Positions 1-9,181 of a stretch of DNA of 64,000 bases are shown here, one piece after another; the stretch's first letter is position 1; each line of letters opens with the position of its first letter. A model generated the notes under the pieces. The model had not been told where the DNA came from and made no database searches. It saw only the letters and a program-made list of their open reading frames with translations. Made by a program: the position numbers and the translations under genes. Origin of the DNA: Bradyrhizobium erythrophlei. Its GTDB lineage: Bacteria; Pseudomonadota; Alphaproteobacteria; Rhizobiales; Xanthobacteraceae. Where the stretch lies: assembly GCF_900129425.1 (NCBI RefSeq), contig NZ_LT670817.1:3596001-3660000 (forward strand), read 5' to 3'.

Positions 1-1362
1 CAGCCAGGCGGCGCCGATGGTGACGCCGGGGTCGCCGGGGACAGGCGGCACCCACAGATGCAGGCGAGCCCTGCGTTGCTGCGCCTTCGCGAACCACGCC
101 TCGTCGAAGTGCTCGAGCAGGCGCATGTTGCCGACCGCATTCAACGCCACGCCGCCGGTCAGCACCAACCGGCTGGCGCCGGTTAAGCGCAGCAGATGAT
201 CGACTACATGGATCATCGCATCCTCGAGCACCAGTTGCGTCGCGGCGGCCTTGTCGAGACGATTCCTGGTGTCGGGCCGGTGCTGGATGTCCTCGACCCG
301 CAGCACCGCGTCGGGATTCCAGAGCTGATCGGATCTTAGCGGCACGCCGAGGATATCGATCAAGGCCGCCTTGTAGGGATGATGGAACGGGTCGCAATAC
401 CAGTTGGCAAGAGCGCGATTGAGCCGCACTTCGCCGGCGCCGCCCAAATCCAAAACCTGTCTCAGCCGTGGATAGTACGGATTGCTGGCGCGGTTCATGT
501 CGCCCCACGCCGCGGCGCCCATGTAGCGGCCCTCGCAGGACAACCAGGTCCAGCCACCCTGGGTCGATGAAATCACGCTGTAGAAGGCGCCGAGCGAGTC
601 GAACATGCTGTCATTGCAGTAGAGCCGCCGCATTTCGCCATTTCTGACGACATAAAGCGAGACCGATCCCTTGTCGCCGGTGCCGTCGAGCACGGCAATC
701 GCGACGGGTTCATCGTCCCCGGCGAAGGGCGAAGCCGCGAACGAAAACCAGGCATGGTTGTCATGGTGCGGCATGCAGATCAGCGGCACACGCTCGGAAA
801 GGCCGAGCCGCCTGGCGAGGATTTTCGGCGTGCGGGTCATCTGATCGAGCCGGCGGCGGTCGTATCCGGCGGCCTCCGTGGTGCGCAGCAGCTTCAGGCT
901 TTGCGGCAGTTCCTCCAACACCGAGCGGGCGAGCGTCCCGGCCAGCGTCGGGTAATCCCAGGTGGTAAGCCAGGCGGCGATATCATGGATATCGCGCCCC
1001 ATGCCTCGCAGCGTTTCCACCATCGCATCGATCGAGGCGCGCGGATATTCTGTGGTGTGCTTGTTGCCGGAAAAGCGTTCTTCCTCGTTGTTGACGATCA
1101 GCCGCGGGCCATTGGCCTCCGTCACCTCCACCAGCGCCACGCCAGAATTGTGCGTGCCGGGCAGCCCGAGCCCCGCGAGATAGACCGTCTCGCCGCGGCC
1201 AAGCCGTTCGCGGACGCGCGCGATCCGCTCCTTGGCGAAGGCCGATCCGAGCTGATGAAAACCCAGCGCCCCCATCGATTTCGCGCCGAGCCATCGCGCG
1301 GCGCGAAATCCGAACGTTGCGAGTTTGGGATACCGCGGGCCAATTCGTCTTTTCAGTTCCAA
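1..1362 (-). CDS. NodU/CmcH-family carbamoyltransferase, 3' end cut by window edge
   Basis: Reading right to left, 454 codons are open up to the window edge and the C-terminus lies outside. The family transfers a carbamoyl group from carbamoyl phosphate, via a carbamoyl-adenylate, to a sugar or antibiotic hydroxyl. Visible family marks are a metal-site HHDNH motif near residue 197, a VLDGTGDKGS stretch, an EGRYMGAAAWGD segment, and LTGGVALNAVGN near residue 400. The start is uncertain: the frame is closed by a stop at about 1393. A TTG at 1362, preceded by AAGG, gives a basic leader of about 45 residues before the conserved GETVYLAGLGLPGTHN core. An ATG at 1275 would leave only about 30 residues before it. 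Homologues often begin almost directly with the core, so the leader is unusual. It is divergent from the binding-protein gene at 1519. The acceptor substrate cannot be told from sequence. Confidence 0.85.
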   Translation of the reverse strand, partial: MELKRRIGPRYPKLATFGFRAARWLGAKSMGALGFHQLGSAFAKERIARVRERLGRGETVYLAGLGLPGTHNSGVALVEVTEANGPRLIVNNEEERFSGNKHTTEYPRASIDAMVETLRGMGRDIHDIAAWLTTWDYPTLAGTLARSVLEELPQSLKLLRTTEAAGYDRRRLDQMTRTPKILARRLGLSERVPLICMPHHDNHAWFSFAASPFAGDDEPVAIAVLDGTGDKGSVSLYVVRNGEMRRLYCNDSMFDSLGAFYSVISSTQGGWTWLSCEGRYMGAAAWGDMNRASNPYYPRLRQVLDLGGAGEVRLNRALANWYCDPFHHPYKAALIDILGVPLRSDQLWNPDAVLRVEDIQHRPDTRNRLDKAAATQLVLEDAMIHVVDHLLRLTGASRLVLTGGVALNAVGNMRLLEHFDEAWFAKAQQRRARLHLWVPPVPGDPGVTIGAAWL

Positions 1363-1518
1363 ACCACGGGCCTTGTCAGTGACAGGTGCTCGCTTGCATC
1401 AATCATAATTGGCGGCAAGCAACAATGCGGTTTCGGGTCACGGAATAAGCCGATGCTTGCATGCGCGCGCGGGGCTTGCAACACTTGGTCAAAAGAAAAC
1501 GCCTAGCGGGAGGGAACG

Positions 1519-2742
1519 ATGTCGGTGCGGATGCGAAACCTTGTTGCGTTGGCGGCATTTGCTGGCGCCGCGTTGACGGCAGGCGCGGCGAGTGCGCAGA
1601 AGAAATATGATCCGGGCGCGAGCGATACCGAGATCAAAATCGGCAATATCATGCCCTATAGCGGTCCGGCTTCCTCCTATGGGGTGATTGGCAAGACCGA
1701 AGCGGCTTACTTCAACAAGATCAACGCGGAAGGCGGCATCAACGGCCGCAAGATCAATTTCATCTCCTATGACGACGCCTACAGCCCGCCGAAGGCGATC
1801 GAGCAGGCGCGCAAGCTGGTGGAGGGCGACGAGGTCTTGCTGATCTTCCAGCCGCTCGGCACGCCCTCCAATGCGGCCATTCAGAAATACATGAACGCCA
1901 AAAAAGTGCCGCAGCTCTTTGTCGCCTCCGGCGCCACCAAGTGGGGCGATCCCAAGCACTTCCCTTGGACGATGGGCTGGCAGCCCAACTACCAGAGCGA
2001 GGGGCGGATCTACGCCAAATACATCCTCGACCATTTCCGGAACGGCAAGATCGCGGTGTTCTGGCAGAACGACGACGCCGGCAAGGACCAGGTCAAGGGA
2101 TTGCGCGACGGGCTCGGCGACAAGGCCGGCATGATCATTGCCGACAAATCCTATGAGGTGAGCGATCCCACGATCGATTCCCAGATCGTCGCGCTGCACG
2201 ATTCGGGTGCCGATATCTTCTTCTCTTGGGCGGCGCCGAAGGGATCGGCGCAGGCGATCCGGAAGGTCGGCGAGCTCGGCTGGAAGCCGAAGTTCTTTCT
2301 CGCAAACACCGCGACATCGGTGGCCGCCGTGCTGAAACCGGCGGGTCTCGAAAACGCCAAGGACATCATCTCGACGGCCTATCTGAAGGATCCAACCGAT
2401 CCGGCCTGGAAGGACGATCCGGGCGTGAAGACATGGCAGGCCTTCATGGACAAGTATTACCCCGACGGCGACAAGCTGAACGCGAACAACGTCTACGGCT
2501 ATGTGCTGGCGCAGAACATGGTTCAGGTGCTCAAGCAGTGCGGTGACAACCTGACCCGCGAAAATGTCATGAAGCAGGCCGCTAATCTCAGGGATTTCTC
2601 AACCGACATGATGCTGCCGGGCGTCAAGGCCAATACCAGCCCGGACGACTTTTTCCCGATCGAGCAGATGCAGCTGATGAAGTTCGACGGCGAGGCGTGG
2701 CGATTGTTCGGCGACGTCATCGACGGCGAGGTCGGCCACTGA
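1519..2742 (+). CDS. ABC transporter periplasmic binding protein, branched-chain amino acid (LivJ/PBP1) type
   Basis: A 407-residue exported solute-binding protein. Residues 1-26 form a Sec signal peptide ending in GAASA before QKK. The mature part follows the type I periplasmic-binding fold of the Leu/Ile/Val family: an IKIGNIMPYSGPAS opening, the NAEGGINGRKI motif, the YDDAYSPPKAIEQARKLV segment, and a C-terminal QMQLMKFDGEAW stretch. A strong GGGAGGGA Shine-Dalgarno lies 3-5 bases before the ATG. No permease or ATPase gene is adjacent, so it is an orphan receptor, common in this lineage. The ligand could be an amino acid, an aromatic acid or another small carboxylate. Convergent with the M23 peptidase gene. 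Confidence 0.93.
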   Translation: MSVRMRNLVALAAFAGAALTAGAASAQKKYDPGASDTEIKIGNIMPYSGPASSYGVIGKTEAAYFNKINAEGGINGRKINFISYDDAYSPPKAIEQARKLVEGDEVLLIFQPLGTPSNAAIQKYMNAKKVPQLFVASGATKWGDPKHFPWTMGWQPNYQSEGRIYAKYILDHFRNGKIAVFWQNDDAGKDQVKGLRDGLGDKAGMIIADKSYEVSDPTIDSQIVALHDSGADIFFSWAAPKGSAQAIRKVGELGWKPKFFLANTATSVAAVLKPAGLENAKDIISTAYLKDPTDPAWKDDPGVKTWQAFMDKYYPDGDKLNANNVYGYVLAQNMVQVLKQCGDNLTRENVMKQAANLRDFSTDMMLPGVKANTSPDDFFPIEQMQLMKFDGEAWRLFGDVIDGEVGH

Positions 2743-2777
2743 CGCCATGCCCTGGCCATCGGCCCGAGGCCGTAAGC

Positions 2778-4145
2778 TCAGCCCGCGCTCAGCCGCACGC
2801 CGGCGCGCAAGAACTTCTGGGGATCGACCGCGTCGCCATCGATTCTGGTCTCATAGTGCAGATGCGGACCGGTGGACCGGCCGGTTGAACCCACAGCGCC
2901 AATTACTTGTCCGATCTTGATGGGATCCCCGACCTTGACGCCGATCTCCGACAGATGGCCGTAGCGGGTCGACAGACCGTTGCCGTGGTCGATTTCCACC
3001 ATGCGGCCATAGCCGCCAGCCCATCCCGCGGACACCACTTTGCCGTTCGCGGTCGCGCGGACGGGGTCGCCCATTTGCGCGCGGAAATCGAGACCGGTGT
3101 GCATGGCGGGGCGGCCGAGGAAGGGATCGGTGCGGATTCCGAAACCGCTGGTGAATTCGACTTCGCCGACCACCGGCTTGCGATACGGCACCAGCGCCAG
3201 CGTCCGGTTCAGACGCTCGACCTGGGCGCGGGTGATGTTGATTCGGTAGAGCTGGCGCTCGAACGGCCCCGCGTCGGAAGGAAGTTTGACCGGAACATAG
3301 GGTCCGCCTATGCCGACGCGCGGGGTCGCGGCTTCCAGCTGCGTCATATCGAGGCCGAGATCGGTAATCACGCCGCGCATTCGGCGCACCCTCGATTCCA
3401 TGCCGTCTTCGACCGCGCCAAGCGCCGCGATCTGGCGGCCCTCGACCTGGTCGAGCGAGGTCTGCAGGCGCACCAGGACGTTGTCGACGCCCTGGATCTT
3501 GGCAAACTGATTCGGTTGCGCGTTGACGGCGATCGGGGCGCGCGATTCGAGCCGCGCTTCGCGATCCGGGGGCGCCACGAAAATCACGGTATCGCTGATC
3601 GGCGAAGGTTTCGGCACACCCGAGACAGCGTCAGTTGCCGCGGCTCCACGCACCGGGGGCCTGATCGATCCGGTGACCTGGCCGTCCGGAATGGCGCCGA
3701 GCGCAGTGGCGCGGGATTCCAGCGTGGTCTGCCGGCGCATGATCTGGTCGAGCTTCTGGTCGAACTGCTCCTGATCGAGCAACTGGCGGCTGGTCGTGCG
3801 ATCGACCTTGGCGCGCAGTTCGGCGATGCGGTCTTCGTAGGCGTATTGCATCTCCGCCTGGCGAGCGATCAGCCGGGTGAGAACGTCGTCGCGGAACGCG
3901 AAATAGGTCGCGGTCGCGGCCGACCACATGCCGAGCACGCTGACCGTGCCGACCACGATCCAGAACGCCACCGGCCCAAACCGGACCTGTTTGCCGGCAT
4001 GGACGATGGTGTAGCCCTCTCGCGCGGGCGGGGCAGCAGGAGCCGAGGCGTGGCTCATCGCCGGCCGGCGGGCCGACGATGGCCGGCCGTGGTCGTGAGG
4101 ATGGCGTTGGGGGTACTCGGAGTATTGACCGGAACGGTACGGCAT
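2778..4145 (-). CDS. M23-family murein metallopeptidase, membrane anchored
   Basis: About 455 residues. One membrane segment lies near residues 58-84 after a Pro/Arg-rich cytoplasmic leader. A coiled-coil stretch (about 90-145) and a linker follow. The C-terminal LytM/peptidase M23 domain (about 330-445) carries the zinc-ligand motif MHTGLDF, the TRYGHLSEIGVKVGD stretch and GPHLHYETR. Such proteins cleave peptidoglycan cross-links or activate amidases during growth and division. I chose the ATG at 4145, with GGGAG about 6 bases upstream, over the GTG two codons earlier. An internal ATG at 4058 lacks a ribosome site and would shorten the leader. Convergent with the binding protein upstream in the window. 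All three motif groups look intact, so it is probably active. Confidence 0.92.
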   Translation of the reverse strand: MPYRSGQYSEYPQRHPHDHGRPSSARRPAMSHASAPAAPPAREGYTIVHAGKQVRFGPVAFWIVVGTVSVLGMWSAATATYFAFRDDVLTRLIARQAEMQYAYEDRIAELRAKVDRTTSRQLLDQEQFDQKLDQIMRRQTTLESRATALGAIPDGQVTGSIRPPVRGAAATDAVSGVPKPSPISDTVIFVAPPDREARLESRAPIAVNAQPNQFAKIQGVDNVLVRLQTSLDQVEGRQIAALGAVEDGMESRVRRMRGVITDLGLDMTQLEAATPRVGIGGPYVPVKLPSDAGPFERQLYRINITRAQVERLNRTLALVPYRKPVVGEVEFTSGFGIRTDPFLGRPAMHTGLDFRAQMGDPVRATANGKVVSAGWAGGYGRMVEIDHGNGLSTRYGHLSEIGVKVGDPIKIGQVIGAVGSTGRSTGPHLHYETRIDGDAVDPQKFLRAGVRLSAG

Positions 4146-4245
4146 CGGCACTCCCGCGCCGGTCGGACAGGAGTTCCGTACGGCTAAATTCGCGGGGGTG
4201 ATTTGACCTGGTCATGGTTAATTTTTAGCGAACGGGCCGCTCGAA

Positions 4246-5043
4246 TTACAGGGTCCGCACCGCCGCCAACACCTCGTCGGCGTGGCCGTCGACCTTCACG
4301 TTGCGCCAGATCCTGATGATTCGGCCGTCGGCGCCAATCAGAACCGTGGTGCGAAGAATGCCATGGAAGGTCCTGCCATACATGGATTTTTCGCCCCAGA
4401 CGCCGTAGGCAACCAGCATCTCGTGCTGCTCATCCGACACAAGAGGAGTAGTGAGATCGTGCTTGTCGCGAAACGCTTCCTGCGCCTTCGGCGGGTCGGC
4501 GGAAACGCCGAGCACCGCGGTCTGGCTTTGCGCAAAGGCGCTCGCCAATCGCGTGAAGTCGATGGCTTCCTTGGTGCAGCCCGGCGTGTCCGCGCGCGGA
4601 TAAAAGAACAGCACCAATTTTTTCCCGGAGTAGTCGGCCAGCGAAACGGTGTCGCCGCCGTCGCGGGGAAGCCGGAAGGCGGGGGCCTTCGCGCCTTCGA
4701 CCAAAGCCGATTTGCGAGCCGCCGATGGATCTGCCTTTCCAACCGACGGGCTTTTCGCCGGTGGATTTTTGGCTGCGGCCGTAGCGACGGCCGGCTTTGA
4801 GACTGCCGCAGCAACCCGTACGGCGGATGCGCCTCGGCCCGGCGATTTTAACGCTTTTGATGCGGCCTTGTGCGATGCTCCCGCAACAGTCTTTCGCGGT
4901 TGCTTGCTGACATTCTTGCCTGACTTGTTCGCCGTCACCAGCCGGGTTTTCGAAGCCGGCGTTTTCGCCGATGTCTTCGATTGGGCACGCGCAGCCTTCT
5001 TGGGGGCCGCCTTGGGGGATTTCTTACGCGTTTTCTTGGACAT
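4246..5043 (-). CDS. Peroxiredoxin (BCP/PrxQ type) with long Lys/Ala-rich N-terminal extension
   Basis: 265 residues. The last ~155 are an AhpC/TSA-type thioredoxin-fold peroxiredoxin: GAKAPAFRLP, LVLFFYPRADTPGCTKEA with peroxidatic Cys156, then FHGILRTTVLIGADG. PrxQ enzymes reduce hydrogen peroxide and alkyl hydroperoxides using thioredoxin. The usual resolving Cys five residues after the peroxidatic one is replaced (CTKEAID), so a one-Cys mechanism or an external partner is likely. The first ~110 residues are dominated by Lys, Ala, Ser and Pro and resemble histone-H1/AlgP-like tails, about 150-160 residues being the usual full length of the family. The start at 5043 has AAGGAAGG five bases upstream. 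A 25-codon upstream extension in frame lacks such a site. Divergent from the AsmA-like gene. Confidence 0.9.
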   Translation of the reverse strand: MSKKTRKKSPKAAPKKAARAQSKTSAKTPASKTRLVTANKSGKNVSKQPRKTVAGASHKAASKALKSPGRGASAVRVAAAVSKPAVATAAAKNPPAKSPSVGKADPSAARKSALVEGAKAPAFRLPRDGGDTVSLADYSGKKLVLFFYPRADTPGCTKEAIDFTRLASAFAQSQTAVLGVSADPPKAQEAFRDKHDLTTPLVSDEQHEMLVAYGVWGEKSMYGRTFHGILRTTVLIGADGRIIRIWRNVKVDGHADEVLAAVRTL

Positions 5044-5249
5044 ACGCCTTCCTTTCGTCGCTTTCGGCGGATCAACCATGGGGGTATTGCGGGCCTTGTC
5101 ATGGCAAGCTGGAATCAAGCCGGCCGCTGGGCAAGTCTGATGGCCTCGGAGTAAGCTTACAAGGAATTCGACGCACCACCCGTCCGCTCGTTGAATGTGC
5201 TCCTTGGGCCCGGAAGACGAGTAATAGTATTAATCGAGGATTGGCAGCG

Positions 5250-8200
5250 ATGCCGGCACAGGAGCGCTCGTTACGTGTCGACGCGCGCGGCCTTGACGGC
5301 GATCAATCTTACGATCAGCACCGGCACCGAGAGGCAATGACAGGAAAAACGTCGCCCCAGGGGTCGAATCCACGTGCTGACCCCGAGGTCTCGCATTGGG
5401 ATGATCCCGATTGGGATCAGGACCATGATGAGGCCGCGTGCCATCAGGCGCGCCGGCTGCTGTCACGATCGAATTCCGGCTTTCATCAGCTAGCGGATCG
5501 CTTCGGCGGGTTGCGCCGATGGATCGCCGGCGAGCGCTGGGTAAGGCGCCTCGCCGTCGTGACCGCGGTTTTGATGGTGATCTTCGCCACCTGCTTCGGC
5601 GGATTGTGGTGGCGGCTTGGCGCCGGTCCGATCAATCTCGAAATGGCGACACCCTGGCTGGCCGCGGCGATCGCGGAAAATATTGGCCACGGCAACACCG
5701 TCGAGGTGGGCGGCACCCAGATCGAGCGCGCCGGCAGGATCCGCATCGCCGTGCGTATCCGCGATATCATTGTCAGGGATCGCGACCACGCCATCGTGGC
5801 GAGCGCGCCGAAAGCCGAGGTGAGATTATCGGGCACCGCGCTATTGATGGGACGGCTCCGCGCCGAGAGCCTCAACTTGGTGGACGCCGAACTTGCGGTG
5901 CGCATCACCCCGGACGGCTATGTGACGGTTTCCACCGGCGACAACGCCCGGCCGCTGGCGACCGGCGTAGCGTCAAAAAGGCAACCAGGGGGAATGCCGT
6001 CGTCAGCCGGTCAATCCGCACCACCGATTCCCCTTGGCCAGGTTGCCCCGTCATCGTCAGGTACTCCGCCCGCTGCCGCCGCAGCGGCTCCCGATAACCG
6101 CGATACCGCAAGCGGACTGCTGGCCGGCCTCGATTGGCTCGACAGCCTGAGCCTGACCGGACTCGACGGACAAAATCTCAATGAAATCGGTTTGAAGAAC
6201 GGCAACCTGATCGTCGACGACCAGCAGCGCGGCAACAAATGGAATTTTGAAAACATCACTCTCAGTCTTCGCCGCCCGAGCGGCGGCGGCGTGGCGCTGA
6301 GCGTGGGCGAAGAGGGCAGCCATGCCTGGTCGCTTCGGGTTGCGGTCGGACCTCCCGCCAACGGCGTGCGGTCGGTCGATATTCGCGCCGACAAGGTCTC
6401 AACCACAAATATCCTGCTGGCGCTGCGGCTGAAGGATCTGACCTACAGCGCTGATCTGCCGCTAACCGGCGAGTTGAAGGGCGAATTGGGCCGCGACGGC
6501 CTGCCGACCTATTTCCGCGGCAAGCTTAGCGCGGGCGCGGGCAACATCATCGACAGCGACACGCCCGATTATCCGATGGCGATCGATTCGGCGGAAATGG
6601 ACGTCGAGTGGGATTCCGGGCGGCGCGTGCTGGTAGCGCCCTTCAAGATCGTTTCCGGCCCGAACCGGATCACGCTGCTGGCCCATCTCGAGCCGCCCAA
6701 CGACAGCGTTACCGATTGGCAACTGGGCTTCAGCGGCGGCACCATCGTGCTGGCGGGGATCGACGACGAACCCCCGCTGATTTTCAATCGCATCGCCATC
6801 GGCGTGCGCTTCGACACCGACAAGCGGCGGGTGCTGCTCACCCAGGCCGATATCAGCAACGGTGAGATCGGATTCGCCGGGACCGGCAGTGTCGACTATT
6901 CGGCCGAGCCGCGCCTGACGCTCGGCTTTGCGGGAACGCCGATGTCGGCATCCGCGCTGAAACGGATGTGGCCGGTGCTGATCGTGCCGGAGGTCCGCGA
7001 ATGGGTGGTCGACCGGGTCGAGCGCGGCTCGCTTCAGCGAATCGAGGTAGGTGTCAACTCTCCGGTGCGAAACCTTTCGCGCCGGGGTCCGCCGATCCCC
7101 GATGACGGTCTCTCCGTCAACATCCTCGCCAGCGGCGTGACCTTGCATCCGGTCGACGAACTGCCCTCGGTGCGCGATGCGGATTTGAAAGCCCATGTCA
7201 CCGGCCGCACCGCGACGGTGACGATCGCGCAGGCGGCGGCCGATACGCCCGCTGGGCGCAAACTCAACATTTCAGATTTTGTATTCGAGGTGCCGGACAT
7301 GGCGCCCAAGCCCGCACCGGCCCGGGTCAAATTCCGGATCGACGGTCCGGTGCCGGCGGCGGCCGAAATTCTCGCCTCCGATCGCCTCAGCGAATTTTCC
7401 GGCACATTGATCGATCCCAATTCGAGCAAGGGCACGGTTTCCGCGGTGGTCACGCTCGGGATGCCGATCAAGCGCGAACTGACCAAGGCCGACACCACCT
7501 ACGCTATTACCGCCGACCTCAGCGGATTTGCCGCCGATCACCTGGTGATGAGTCAGAAGCTCGAAGCCACCACGCTGAAAGTCATCGCCAATAATCAGGG
7601 CTATCAGGTCAAGGGCGACGTCAAGATCAACGGCCAGGCGGCTTCGCTGGATTATCGCAAGCCCAGTGATGGCGATGCCGATATCAAGTTGCAGGCGACA
7701 CTCGACGACGCAAGCCGCGCCCGCCTTGGATTCGATCTCGGCCCGGCGGTCAGCGGGGCTATCCCGGTCAAGCTCGTCGGCAAGATAGCAAGCGCCGATC
7801 ACGACAGCCGCATGGGCATCGAAGCCGATCTGACCGCGCTGAAGCTCGATAATATCCTGCCGGGCTGGGTCAAATTGCCGGGCAAGTCGAGCCGCGCGGT
7901 TTTCAACGTGGTGCAGAAACCGCAATCGACCCGGCTTGAAGACATCGTCATCGACGGCGGCGGCGTGTCGATCAAGGGATCGCTCGAGGTCGATCAGAAC
8001 GGCGACCTGATGAACGCGAACTTCCCGACCTATTCCCCGTCCGAAGGCGACAAGGCCTCGCTGAAGGCCGATCGTGGTTCTGATGGCGTCGTCAAGGTGA
8101 CCATGCGCGGCGACGTGTTCGACGGCCGCGGCTTTCTCAGGTCAGCCATTTCGGGCAAGGAGGCAGACGCCAAAAGCAAAACCAAGAACATCGATTTCGA

Positions 8201-8978
8201 CGTGGACCTGAAGCTCGGTGCGGTGGCCGGCTATTACGGCGAAGCGCTGCGCAGCGTCGACTGCAAGGTATCCCGGCGCAACGGCATGTTCAAAAGCTTC
8301 GCGCTTACCGGCAAACTTGGACGAGATACGCCCCTGACCGGAAATCTGCGCGCACCTGCCCAGGGACAACGCGAAGTCATCTATCTCGAGACCAGCGATG
8401 CCGGCGCATTCCTCCGCTTCACGGATACTTACGCCAAGATGCTCGGAGGCCAGCTTGCGCTGGCGATGGATCCGCCGACCGTTGAACCGAGCGCGAAAGA
8501 GGGCCTGCTTAATGTCAGCGATTTCTCCGTCAAGGGCGAGGCCGCGCTCGATCGGCTGGCCGCGGGCGGGCCGGCCGGCCTACAGAACGGCGTTTCCTTC
8601 TCGCGGTTGCGCGCGGAATTCACCCGGCAAAACGGACAGCTCACGATCCGGGAAGGCGTCGTGAAGGGCCCTATGATCGGCGCCACCATCGAAGGCAGCA
8701 TCGATTACCCCGGCAATCAGGTGCGCATGAGCGGCACCTTCGTTCCGATGTATGGGCTGAACAACATGTTCGGCCAGATTCCGATTGTCGGGCTGTTCCT
8801 GGGCGGCGGCAGCAATGAGGGGCTGATCGGCGTGACCTACGAGGTCGTCGGTTCACCCGGCCAGCCGGTGCTTCGCGTCAATCCGATCTCCGCCATGGCG
8901 CCCGGGGTTTTACGGAAAATCTTTGAATTCCCCACCGGCAAAGCAAACAATCCGGTGGATTTTCCGCCCAACAACTGA
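5250..8978 (+). CDS. Large AsmA/YhdP-like envelope protein (DUF3971 plus AsmA C-terminal region)
   Basis: About 1242 residues. A charged cytoplasmic leader (1-97) precedes one membrane span (about 98-122, LAVVTAVLMVIFATCFGG). A very long periplasmic beta-rich part follows, with repeating strand-turn patterns such as LRAESLNLVDAELAVRI. The end matches the AsmA-like C-terminal region, including IPIVGLFLGGGSNEGLIGV and NPISAMAPGVLRKIF. Relatives (AsmA, YhdP, TamB) are bridge-like proteins proposed to carry phospholipids between inner and outer membranes; that role here is by family only. The frame is open back to 4971, but this would overlap the divergent peroxiredoxin. The ATG at 5250 has CGAGGA nine bases upstream. 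ATG 5337 is the alternative. A Pro/Ala-rich low-complexity insertion sits near residues 240-285. Confidence 0.9.
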   Translation: MPAQERSLRVDARGLDGDQSYDQHRHREAMTGKTSPQGSNPRADPEVSHWDDPDWDQDHDEAACHQARRLLSRSNSGFHQLADRFGGLRRWIAGERWVRRLAVVTAVLMVIFATCFGGLWWRLGAGPINLEMATPWLAAAIAENIGHGNTVEVGGTQIERAGRIRIAVRIRDIIVRDRDHAIVASAPKAEVRLSGTALLMGRLRAESLNLVDAELAVRITPDGYVTVSTGDNARPLATGVASKRQPGGMPSSAGQSAPPIPLGQVAPSSSGTPPAAAAAAPDNRDTASGLLAGLDWLDSLSLTGLDGQNLNEIGLKNGNLIVDDQQRGNKWNFENITLSLRRPSGGGVALSVGEEGSHAWSLRVAVGPPANGVRSVDIRADKVSTTNILLALRLKDLTYSADLPLTGELKGELGRDGLPTYFRGKLSAGAGNIIDSDTPDYPMAIDSAEMDVEWDSGRRVLVAPFKIVSGPNRITLLAHLEPPNDSVTDWQLGFSGGTIVLAGIDDEPPLIFNRIAIGVRFDTDKRRVLLTQADISNGEIGFAGTGSVDYSAEPRLTLGFAGTPMSASALKRMWPVLIVPEVREWVVDRVERGSLQRIEVGVNSPVRNLSRRGPPIPDDGLSVNILASGVTLHPVDELPSVRDADLKAHVTGRTATVTIAQAAADTPAGRKLNISDFVFEVPDMAPKPAPARVKFRIDGPVPAAAEILASDRLSEFSGTLIDPNSSKGTVSAVVTLGMPIKRELTKADTTYAITADLSGFAADHLVMSQKLEATTLKVIANNQGYQVKGDVKINGQAASLDYRKPSDGDADIKLQATLDDASRARLGFDLGPAVSGAIPVKLVGKIASADHDSRMGIEADLTALKLDNILPGWVKLPGKSSRAVFNVVQKPQSTRLEDIVIDGGGVSIKGSLEVDQNGDLMNANFPTYSPSEGDKASLKADRGSDGVVKVTMRGDVFDGRGFLRSAISGKEADAKSKTKNIDFDVDLKLGAVAGYYGEALRSVDCKVSRRNGMFKSFALTGKLGRDTPLTGNLRAPAQGQREVIYLETSDAGAFLRFTDTYAKMLGGQLALAMDPPTVEPSAKEGLLNVSDFSVKGEAALDRLAAGGPAGLQNGVSFSRLRAEFTRQNGQLTIREGVVKGPMIGATIEGSIDYPGNQVRMSGTFVPMYGLNNMFGQIPIVGLFLGGGSNEGLIGVTYEVVGSPGQPVLRVNPISAMAPGVLRKIFEFPTGKANNPVDFPPNN

Positions 8979-9070
8979 GCGTTCGGCGGCCTGCAACCGC
9001 GGCCGGAGTATGACCGAAAATGCGTGGAGCATTTTCAAGCTGCTCCTTCTTGAATAAACATTCGTCTTTT

Positions 9071-9160
9071 CGTCATGGCCGGGCTTCGTCCCGGCCATCC
9101 ACGTCTTTGTTGCTTAAATGCGGTCAAGACGTCATGCCCGGCACAAGGCCGGGCATGACG
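9071..9160. repeat. Dispersed palindromic repeat, GTCATGGCCGGGC family (two hairpins)
   Basis: Two adjacent inverted repeats lie in the spacer between the convergent AsmA-like and chemoreceptor genes. One has the arms TGGCCGGG/CCCGGCCA (about 9075-9098). The other has GTCATGCCCGGC/GCCGGGCATGAC (9131-9159). A related block with the same GTCATGCCCGGGC and CCACGTCTTT words occurs at 32080-32170. This is a REP-like intergenic family, probably acting in mRNA 3'-end stability or termination. Confidence 0.8.
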
Positions 9161-9181
9161 AGATTCGTCGTTAAGCCGGCA

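Noticed and set aside
2907..4187. 426-codon open frame on the plus strand
   Set aside because: Antisense to the M23 peptidase gene, with His/Arg/Asp-rich non-protein-like composition; an effect of high G+C codon bias.
4971..5249. In-frame extension of the AsmA-like gene
   Set aside because: Overlaps the divergent peroxiredoxin start; ATG 5250 has a ribosome site.
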